DNA of 34,694 bases. Source: Lentisphaeria bacterium. GTDB lineage: Bacteria; Verrucomicrobiota; Lentisphaeria; JABSQK01. Every line of letters begins with the position of its first letter. Within the stretch, counting starts at the first letter, position 1. The notes beneath the pieces are model-generated. The model worked only from the letters and a program-made list of their open reading frames with translations, was not told where the DNA came from and ran no database searches. A program made the translations under genes and the position numbers. Below are positions 27,451-34,694 of the stretch, one piece after another. The DNA is taken from contig JABSQK010000147.1 of the NCBI GenBank assembly GCA_013215875.1, positions 1 to 34,694 of the forward strand, written 5' to 3'.

Positions 27451-28218
27451 ATGACGGATCCCAGGAAAATTCTAATCACGGGTGCTTCCGGACTTATAGC
27501 AGGGTTCGCTATAAAAGCCCTTAAGGAAAGCTGCGAATTAACCCTTGTCGACCTTGACGATACAGCTTTTGTGGATTGCATAGCACTGGATCTCAGAATC
27601 GACTCACAAACACTGGACGACTTATGTTCGACTCACGATATGATCATTCACCTGGCTTTTTCCAAAGATCACACAGACGATATCAAAATGGCCGAAAATG
27701 TATACCGCGCGGCAATGAAAGCGGACTCAAAACCCAGTGTGATCATGGCGAGTTCCATTCATGCAGTGGGTGGCTATTGGGATTGGCAGAAGGAACCGTA
27801 TCGCTCCATCTTGAATAAGCAGGCATCCGCTGAAACCCTGAAAAATGCCCTGATTGGGATTGATCGTCCGCTTTATCCCAACAGTGTGTATGGTGCGTCA
27901 AAAGGCTATCTGGAGTTGCTTGGAAAGCATTATGCGGACCAAGGTTTGCAGGTCGTGGTCGTACGATATGGTGGTGTTACACATGAGCTTGATTTTTTTG
28001 AAAAAGAGCCGGGCTTTCATTCCATATGGTTCAGCCATGGCGATACGATTCACTTTTTTCAATGCCTTGTCAAGGCAGAGATTACCCAGCAGTACAGCGT
28101 TATCTTTGCGACATCCAAAAATCGTTTTGGGATACATGACTTGGGTCCGGCAGAACAGTTATTGAATTATACCGCTTCTGATGATGGCAGCGAGCAAGAT
28201 TACAAAAATGAACTATAA
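27451..28218 (+). CDS. NAD-dependent epimerase/dehydratase (extended SDR; uronate-dehydrogenase-like)
   Basis: ILITGASGLIAG Rossmann motif; YGASK catalytic motif. Confidence 0.9.
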   Translation: MTDPRKILITGASGLIAGFAIKALKESCELTLVDLDDTAFVDCIALDLRIDSQTLDDLCSTHDMIIHLAFSKDHTDDIKMAENVYRAAMKADSKPSVIMASSIHAVGGYWDWQKEPYRSILNKQASAETLKNALIGIDRPLYPNSVYGASKGYLELLGKHYADQGLQVVVVRYGGVTHELDFFEKEPGFHSIWFSHGDTIHFFQCLVKAEITQQYSVIFATSKNRFGIHDLGPAEQLLNYTASDDGSEQDYKNEL

Positions 28219-29695
28219 GTTTTTTATGAAAAATATTGCCAGTCTTAAAATAGAAGAACAGCGTTTTTATCCGGATATATCGCGGGTAATATTGCAGAGC
28301 TTTCTTCCTGGAAATTCCGAAAATGTACGCGGTATTTGTGAGCGTATTCTTGCTCTATCAAATGCCGAGGTCGTTTACAAAAAAGTAAAGAGTCGTTATG
28401 AGCAGCGCCATGCCGATATTGAAACGGTCTTTATGCAACATTATCAAATTGCTATTGAACACGCCGGCATAGCCGATTCTGAAAAGATAAAGGCGATGAG
28501 CCCAAACCAGAAAAAATTAATGGGGGCCTACTTTTCCAAAGAATATTCTGTTGAAGCAGCAGCCTTGTTTAATCCCTCGATTGTTCCATCTCGGGATCAA
28601 ACAGGTGTGGCGGATGGCGCCTTGCGCTTTATTCTCAGTCTTCGAGCAGTCGGCGAGGGACATATTTCATCGATCGTTTTCCGTTCGGGCATATCAAGTG
28701 CCGATGGCACAATAGAAATGGACCCGATTTCAGAGCATTTAAAACTACCGGAAATAAATCAAAATCCGGAATATGATAAACATACTTTTTTACTTAAGCT
28801 TGCTGAAATGAATTTGAATCCAGCCATTTATCAGGCGAGTTTAAACAGCCTCAATGCGCGCTTTAACTACAGGGATCTGGAGAACTGCATTTGGTATTAC
28901 GGGGTCAGTAACCCATCGACTGTTCATACAACAGAAACGGATGCAATTAAATGGCTGGCATTGTCAAATTATCAGGCATCATTTTCTGATCAAAGTGAGG
29001 TCTCATCGCGCGTTTTATTCCCATATTCAGAAAACGAAAATAATGGTATAGAAGACGCACGCTTTGTCGAATTTACTGATGATGGAAAAGTAAGTTACTT
29101 TGCTACATACACCGCCTACAATGGGGTGACCGTATTGCCGCAATTGATGATGACCAGGGACTTTAAGAGTTTTCGCATCAGCACACTCAACGGAGATGGA
29201 GTAAGCAATAAGGGAATGGCATTATTCCCTCGAAAGATTGGCGGAAAGTACTTTATGATTGGCCGTGTCGATAGTGAAAACCTATTTATCATGAGCTCGG
29301 ATAACATCCATTTCTGGAATAAATACGAGCCATTGCAGACACCCGGCTTTGCCTGGGACCTTATCAAAATCGGCAACTGCGGGTCGCCAGTAGAAACAGC
29401 AAGAGGCTGGTTGTTAATGACTCATGGCGTTGGCGCTTGCAGACAATATGCCATAGGTGCCATGCTCTTGGACCTTGAGGATCCAAGCATTGTTATTGCC
29501 TATCTGGACGAGCCTATTATCGAAAGTGAAGGGGAGGACCGGGAAGGTTATGTGCCAAATGTCGTCTATACCTGCGGCATAATGATTCATGGTGAAACCC
29601 TCATCATTCCCTATGCCATGTCAGACCGCATTACAGGATTTGTAACAGTTAATATAGATGACTTGCTCGACCGTTTGGTCATGCAGACGAAATAA
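28208..29695 (+). CDS. Glycoside hydrolase family 130 (mannosidase/mannosyl phosphorylase) protein
   Basis: NGIEDARFVEFTDDGKVSYFATYTAYNG and FAWDLIKIGNCGSPVETARGWLLMTHGVG motifs; ORF open from 28181, likely start 28208 or 28226. Confidence 0.88.
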   Translation: MNYKFFMKNIASLKIEEQRFYPDISRVILQSFLPGNSENVRGICERILALSNAEVVYKKVKSRYEQRHADIETVFMQHYQIAIEHAGIADSEKIKAMSPNQKKLMGAYFSKEYSVEAAALFNPSIVPSRDQTGVADGALRFILSLRAVGEGHISSIVFRSGISSADGTIEMDPISEHLKLPEINQNPEYDKHTFLLKLAEMNLNPAIYQASLNSLNARFNYRDLENCIWYYGVSNPSTVHTTETDAIKWLALSNYQASFSDQSEVSSRVLFPYSENENNGIEDARFVEFTDDGKVSYFATYTAYNGVTVLPQLMMTRDFKSFRISTLNGDGVSNKGMALFPRKIGGKYFMIGRVDSENLFIMSSDNIHFWNKYEPLQTPGFAWDLIKIGNCGSPVETARGWLLMTHGVGACRQYAIGAMLLDLEDPSIVIAYLDEPIIESEGEDREGYVPNVVYTCGIMIHGETLIIPYAMSDRITGFVTVNIDDLLDRLVMQTK

Positions 29696-29713
29696 AATTC
29701 ACAGGAGTAGATA

Positions 29714-31978
29714 ATGGCAAGCAGTATAAATAGAGTCGTTTTTATAAGCGATTTTTTCCCTCGCCGTTGCGGTATTGCAACATTTACCTACGAACTATGC
29801 AATTCGATTACAGAGAGTCTAAAACCGGGAGCATATGCCGAAGTCGTGGCGATTGATGAAACACCCGAAAGCTATCAATATCCAGATTGTGTGCGCTTTC
29901 AAATAAATGAAAACATTCGCAATGATTATGTGGTCGCTTCTGAATTTATCAATATTATCGGCTACGATCTGGCCATTGTTCAACATGAATACGGCATCTA
30001 TGGCGGTGAGGATGGCAACTACCTTATTCATTTGTTACGCCGTCTAAACATGCCAGTTTTAACGACCTTGCACACGGTCCTTACAGAACCAAGTAAGGGT
30101 CAGCGCGAGGTGCTTATTGCTCTTGCGGAATTATCAGATTATCTCGTCGTAATGAGCCATAAGGCCGTCAAAATTCTCAAAGAGGTCTATGGGATTTCCG
30201 AAGATAAAGTGAGTTTTATTCCCCATGGTATTCCTGATATTCCTTTTAGTGATCCTTCCTTTCACAAGGATAGTTTTGGTGTGGAAAACCAAAAGCTTAT
30301 TCTTACTTTCGGATTAATTGGCCCCAGCAAGGGATTGGAGAAAATGATCGATGCCATGCCGGCGATCGTCGAGCAGCACCCGGATGCAGTCTACCTTATT
30401 CTGGGCGCAACTCATCCTCATATTATCCGCGATAGTGGTGAGAGCTACCGGAGGTCTTTAGTTCAACGTGCGAAGCGCTTAGGCGTCGAAAAGAACATTT
30501 TGTTTCACAATCGTTTTGTGAGTATGGAAGTGCTTGTACAATATTTGAGCGCTGCAGATATTTATTGTACGCCCTATCCCAATATGGCACAAATCACTTC
30601 GGGAACCCTGGCCTACGCGCTGGGATCTGGAAAAGCAGTTGTTTCCACACCGTATTGGTATGCCGAAGAACTGCTCGCCGACGGGCGGGGTGAGTTGGTG
30701 GACTTTGAGGATACAGAGAGTTTTTCCAACGCGATAAATATGTTATTAAATGATGATGGCAAACGCAATACCATGCGCAAAAAAGCGTATCAATTTTGTC
30801 GTTCTATGGTTTGGTCTAAAGTCGCTGCCGACTATATAGCTCTCGGAGAATCAGTCATTGCTGAACAAGCGTGCAAACCAAAACCCCGTAGTTTGGACAC
30901 AGTGGATGTTCTTGAAGAACTGCCAGTAACAAAACTTCAACACTTAAAAATTTTAACCGATGATACAGGTATATTGCAGCATGCTTTTTCCACCACGCCA
31001 AACCGCCATCACGGCTACTGCCTGGATGACAATGCCCGCGCACTTATTGTTACCTGCCTCCAATACAAACAGGAAAAAGATGATTCATTACTCTCAATGA
31101 TTCATACCTATCTCTCCTTCATCCAATATGCCTTTAATACTGAGACTCGTCGCTATCGGAATTTCATGAGTTTTCACCGGACCTGGCTGGAGGATGAGGG
31201 CAGTGAAGATTCACACAGCCGCGCTGTGTGGGCACTTGGCGTTGCAGTAAAATATGCACCCGTTCCAAGTATTGGAGAAACGAGTGCACGCATGTTCACC
31301 GGTGCCATAGAAAAAGTGGAAAGTTTCAAATCCCCCCGAGCGATTGCATTTTCGCTGATTGGGATCCATGCCTATCTTGAAATCTATGCTGGCGATAGTG
31401 ATATACGCCGCATACGAAATTCCCTGGCAGAAAAACTGTACAAACAGTTTAAGGAAAACGCCAACGATGATTGGCCTTGGATGGAGGATAGTGTTACCTA
31501 TGCCAATGGTATCCTGCCACTCGCCTTAATGCTCTCGGGCCAGTGGATTCCCAAGATGGACATGCATGAGATGGGAATCAAAGCCTTGCGCTGGTTGCTC
31601 GATAAGCAGAAGTCCGCCCAAGGACACCTAAGCATTATCGGCAATGAAGATTGGATGACACGAGACGGTAAACATTCCACCTTCGACCAGCAACCCATCG
31701 AACCCATGTGTCTTATACTCGCCTGTTGTGAAGCATACCGTTCCACACGCGATGACATCTGGGTGACAGAAGCACGGCGTTGCCTCGATTGGTTCCTTGG
31801 TAATAATGACTTAAATATACCCCTCTGCAATTTTCGCACAGGCGGCTGTCGCGATGGTTTACATCCGGGTGGTGCAAGCATCAACCAAGGTGCAGAATCA
31901 ACCCTGGCCTGGCTCATTTCTCTGCTCGCAATGCATGAGATCAATGAATTGTCACCAGCACCCAAAGAGAAAGAATAA
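29714..31978 (+). CDS. Glycosyltransferase family 4 with C-terminal helical (alpha/alpha-toroid-like) domain
   Basis: RRCGIATFTYEL; LTFGLIGPSKGLEKMIDAMP; SGTLAYALGSGKAVVSTPYWYAEELLADGRG; C-terminal HHGYCLDDNARALI...RNFMSFHRTW. Confidence 0.9.
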   Translation: MASSINRVVFISDFFPRRCGIATFTYELCNSITESLKPGAYAEVVAIDETPESYQYPDCVRFQINENIRNDYVVASEFINIIGYDLAIVQHEYGIYGGEDGNYLIHLLRRLNMPVLTTLHTVLTEPSKGQREVLIALAELSDYLVVMSHKAVKILKEVYGISEDKVSFIPHGIPDIPFSDPSFHKDSFGVENQKLILTFGLIGPSKGLEKMIDAMPAIVEQHPDAVYLILGATHPHIIRDSGESYRRSLVQRAKRLGVEKNILFHNRFVSMEVLVQYLSAADIYCTPYPNMAQITSGTLAYALGSGKAVVSTPYWYAEELLADGRGELVDFEDTESFSNAINMLLNDDGKRNTMRKKAYQFCRSMVWSKVAADYIALGESVIAEQACKPKPRSLDTVDVLEELPVTKLQHLKILTDDTGILQHAFSTTPNRHHGYCLDDNARALIVTCLQYKQEKDDSLLSMIHTYLSFIQYAFNTETRRYRNFMSFHRTWLEDEGSEDSHSRAVWALGVAVKYAPVPSIGETSARMFTGAIEKVESFKSPRAIAFSLIGIHAYLEIYAGDSDIRRIRNSLAEKLYKQFKENANDDWPWMEDSVTYANGILPLALMLSGQWIPKMDMHEMGIKALRWLLDKQKSAQGHLSIIGNEDWMTRDGKHSTFDQQPIEPMCLILACCEAYRSTRDDIWVTEARRCLDWFLGNNDLNIPLCNFRTGGCRDGLHPGGASINQGAESTLAWLISLLAMHEINELSPAPKEKE

Positions 31979-32135
31979 CGGGCAAAGCGACAACTGGAAA
32001 GTAAAGAGGGCGACCGCTTTCACCTTTTAAATCTGGATAATTCTTAACGAGTGCAAAGCCTCTTTGTAAGCTCAAATCACTTTGGATATTTTTCACCTGT
32101 TTTACGGAACAATCAATTAAAGGGTATCTTTCAGT

Positions 32136-32963
32136 ATGAGTGAAATAGAGAAAAGCAGCTTTATGGTCCGTCAGGCAGATCGACTGTATCGACTATTTCG
32201 ATTTGCGGTAAAGAATTACTTCATTACACTTGCTGTCTTTATCAGCTGTGCATTGATTTCAGGAGCCCTTTATAGACGACATATTTCTAGTGAATTTCAG
32301 AAATTAATGGTACAAAGAATGTTCATGGTAAATAGACCTTACACAACAACATATACACCTGCTCAAGGGCATATTATAATTTTAAATAAAGCAAATGAAA
32401 TAAGTAAATCATGGTTCTTCGATGTAAATTCAAAGGATGAATATGAGCGAACCCTTCTACATATCGCTGTTTTTCTGGAGGGAGCAACCCACATGGAATT
32501 GGCAAAACGTTTGATAAAAAGAGGAGCAGATGTGAATGCAAAATCGAAATGGGGTAGTCGTCCATTGCAATTGGCCGTAATGGGAAAACCAGAGATAGTC
32601 GCACTCTTGCTCGAAAATGGCGCTAATATAAATGATATTGATCCACATAGCATGACTCTGTTGCAGAGAGCTACACCACCTTTCATTCAAAATTCAAATA
32701 ACGACCAGCTAGATATTGTTAAGTTATTACTTGAGGCAGGCATCAAAATCAATGCTAAAAATGAAAGAGGTCAAACAGTATTAGATACATTTTTCATACC
32801 ACCTATACCTCCAGCGCCACCACCACAAGTAGGTGAAGTGATTAAGAAACCGAGATTAATATCTCCTTTCGAAAAAGATATTAAGGAAAGGATTGAAATC
32901 AGGGATTATCTTATTTTCAAGGGTGCGAAGAAAAGTGCTGAATTGGACTCACAAGAAAAATAA
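32136..32963 (+). CDS. Membrane-anchored ankyrin-repeat protein
   Basis: TM near N-terminus; RTLLHIAVFLEG...LAKRLIKRGADVNAKSKWGSRPLQLAVMGKPEIVALLLENGANIND...LDIVKLLLEAGIKINAKNERGQTVL. Confidence 0.9.
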   Translation: MSEIEKSSFMVRQADRLYRLFRFAVKNYFITLAVFISCALISGALYRRHISSEFQKLMVQRMFMVNRPYTTTYTPAQGHIIILNKANEISKSWFFDVNSKDEYERTLLHIAVFLEGATHMELAKRLIKRGADVNAKSKWGSRPLQLAVMGKPEIVALLLENGANINDIDPHSMTLLQRATPPFIQNSNNDQLDIVKLLLEAGIKINAKNERGQTVLDTFFIPPIPPAPPPQVGEVIKKPRLISPFEKDIKERIEIRDYLIFKGAKKSAELDSQEK

Positions 32964-32968
32964 TCAGT

Positions 32969-34694
32969 TTAAATAAACATGTTCAAGAAGGCAAGCACTT
33001 TTACAATTACAGGGAATCTTTTCATTAAATCTGATTCCACATGTTTTTCAGTGTCATTCTGAAAATACGTTTGGTCATCTTCTTCGTCGTCATCTTCTTC
33101 GTCGTCATCTTCATCATCATTTAAGAACTCTTCTTCGAGCAAACGATTTATCGTATCTTCTGTTGGCCAATAAATACCGTCATCAAAATCGGCAACTTCA
33201 CTGCCAGGATCCGTTGAGAAGAAATGTAGATTCTCAGTATCATCTTCAAAAAAGATCAGGTCGGGGTTTAGCTGCATGGAGTCATTAAAAAACCAAAATC
33301 TATTTGATGCAAGTTGACTATGGCTCAGAGCATTTGTTGGACCAACAGGTATGACAGAGGTAGATATTGGCGCAATATTTTCATCTGAGGGATCGGTAAT
33401 TGAAACAATATCATCATCGGCGCCGTTAATAGTTATGGTGATAGTTGCTGAGTCCGTATTGCCATTGCCGTCGCTGAGCACATAGGTAAATGTTTCGGTG
33501 ACCGCATCGCCCGTATCCAGCGCATTGACTGTGGAATTTGAATTATCCAGACTGTATGAATAGTTACCAGCGCCGTCGATGCTCAAGTCCCCGTATGTGC
33601 CGGTCATTGTACCAGTAGTGGTGACTGTCATGGCATCGCCTTCCGGATCCGAATCATTGGCTATCAATGTGGCAGTACCGGTGGCGGTATTGCCAGTTGT
33701 GGTATCCTTAAGTTCAGTAACACTGCTGCTATCTCCAACAGCCACAGGTGAATCATTGACACCGTTGATAATAATTTTTACCTGAGCCGTATCAGAAATT
33801 GCCCCGTCAGTTATGGTGTATGTAAATGTATCACTTAAGTTCTCACCGGCATCGAGTGCGTTCACCAGTGTATTTGTATTATCTAGACTGTAGGAGTAAG
33901 AGCCGTCACTATTTACGCTGAGGGTTCCATAATCGCCAGTAAATGTACCCGTGCTGGTTACCGAGAGATTATCTTCGGGATCGATATCATTGGCCAAGAG
34001 CCCAGTAGCTGTCGTCATGGAAATAGAATTGCTTGCGATGCTATCAACCAGTTCAGTTACTGTCGCCGTATCATCGACAGCAGTCGGTGAGTCGTTTACT
34101 CCATTGATGATGATGGTGACATTGGCCACATCTGTTGTAGCGCCGTCAGTAATGGTATAGGCGAATGCATCTGTTAAGGTTTCACCCGTATTCAGTGCAT
34201 TTACCAGTGTATTGGTATTAATTAGACGGTATGAGTAGGAGCCGTCTGCATTTACAAAGAGGGTTCCATAATCGCCTGTAAATGTCCCTGTACTGGTGAC
34301 GGTGAGAGTATCATCAGGATCACTATCATTGGCTAATAAGCCGGTAGCTGTTGTCATTGAAATAGAATTTATTGCAGTATTATCTGCCAGCTCAGTAATC
34401 CCGGCGGTATCATCGACAGCCACTGGCGGATCATCTGTACCCGCAATGGTAATGATAATATTGGCGGTATCTTTTCCACCGCTACCATCCGTGATGACAT
34501 AAGCAAATGTTTCGGTGAGCGTATCCGCCGTGCCGGTGAGTGCATCGACCGTTGCATTATTATCATCCAGACTATAGGACCAGGCGCCGGAAGAGGTGAT
34601 GGTGAATGTACCGTAGTCATCTGCGAATGTTCCGACACTGGATGCTTTCACAGTGAGTGTATCATCTGGATCACTATCATTGGCAAGTAAACCA
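32969..34694 (-). CDS. VCBS/cadherin-like repeat surface protein, N-terminus beyond window edge
   Basis: At least four units of about 100 aa (NGVNDSPTAVDDTATVTEL...GLLANDIDPEDNLSVTSTGTFTGDYGTLSVNSDGSYSYSLDN); frame open through 34694 (GLLANDSDPDDTLTV), so the listed 34651 start is not real. Confidence 0.9.
   Translation of the reverse strand, partial: GLLANDSDPDDTLTVKASSVGTFADDYGTFTITSSGAWSYSLDDNNATVDALTGTADTLTETFAYVITDGSGGKDTANIIITIAGTDDPPVAVDDTAGITELADNTAINSISMTTATGLLANDSDPDDTLTVTSTGTFTGDYGTLFVNADGSYSYRLINTNTLVNALNTGETLTDAFAYTITDGATTDVANVTIIINGVNDSPTAVDDTATVTELVDSIASNSISMTTATGLLANDIDPEDNLSVTSTGTFTGDYGTLSVNSDGSYSYSLDNTNTLVNALDAGENLSDTFTYTITDGAISDTAQVKIIINGVNDSPVAVGDSSSVTELKDTTTGNTATGTATLIANDSDPEGDAMTVTTTGTMTGTYGDLSIDGAGNYSYSLDNSNSTVNALDTGDAVTETFTYVLSDGNGNTDSATITITINGADDDIVSITDPSDENIAPISTSVIPVGPTNALSHSQLASNRFWFFNDSMQLNPDLIFFEDDTENLHFFSTDPGSEVADFDDGIYWPTEDTINRLLEEEFLNDDEDDDEEDDDEEDDQTYFQNDTEKHVESDLMKRFPVIVKVLAFLNMFI
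33074..33120. repeat. Codon-level tandem repeat encoding Asp/Glu-rich tract
   Basis: gtcatcttcttcgtc repeats encoding DDEDDDEEDDDEEDD. Confidence 0.8.

Noticed and set aside
34649-34651. Listed start of the VCBS-like ORF
   Set aside because: Reading frame stays open upstream to the window end with repeat-like sequence, so this GTG is an internal codon
1-34694. CRISPR arrays, tRNAs, prophage or defence islands
   Set aside because: No regularly spaced short repeats, cloverleaf-like sequences, integrase/phage structural or known defence genes were recognised

Overview
The window is gene-dense bacterial chromosome (about 25 genes, mostly minus strand up to 23 kb and plus strand after that). No tRNA, rRNA, CRISPR array or intact transposase was seen. 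Protein style ([22 protein letters not shown] pseudopilin, SHD1-like modules, giant TPR protein) suggests a PVC-group, Lentisphaerota-like host; this is inference. Housekeeping genes recognised: MsbA-like ABC exporter, truA, C4 zinc-ribbon protein, tilS, trmB, gpmI, Fe/Mn SOD. Accessory content of most interest: (1) a three-gene cluster (12122-14801) of SHD1-like modules joined to a periplasmic thioredoxin or to paralogous membrane domains, with a further SHD1-like/coiled-coil gene at 25.4-26.3 kb; (2) a 2013-aa membrane-spanning TPR protein with a tightly linked small partner; (3) a truncated H-NOX (heme-NO-binding) N-terminal remnant with a hexanucleotide expansion, abutting a glycoside-hydrolase-like gene that carries an apparent out-of-frame deletion; (4) a perfect 12-3-12 Fur-box-like palindrome upstream of a pseudopilin gene whose N-terminus carries a duplicated FTLIE motif, with the two-gene unit flanked by about 60-bp imperfect direct repeats; (5) an epimerase-GH130-GT4 operon. 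The VCBS/cadherin-like repeat protein at the right edge is cut by the window.
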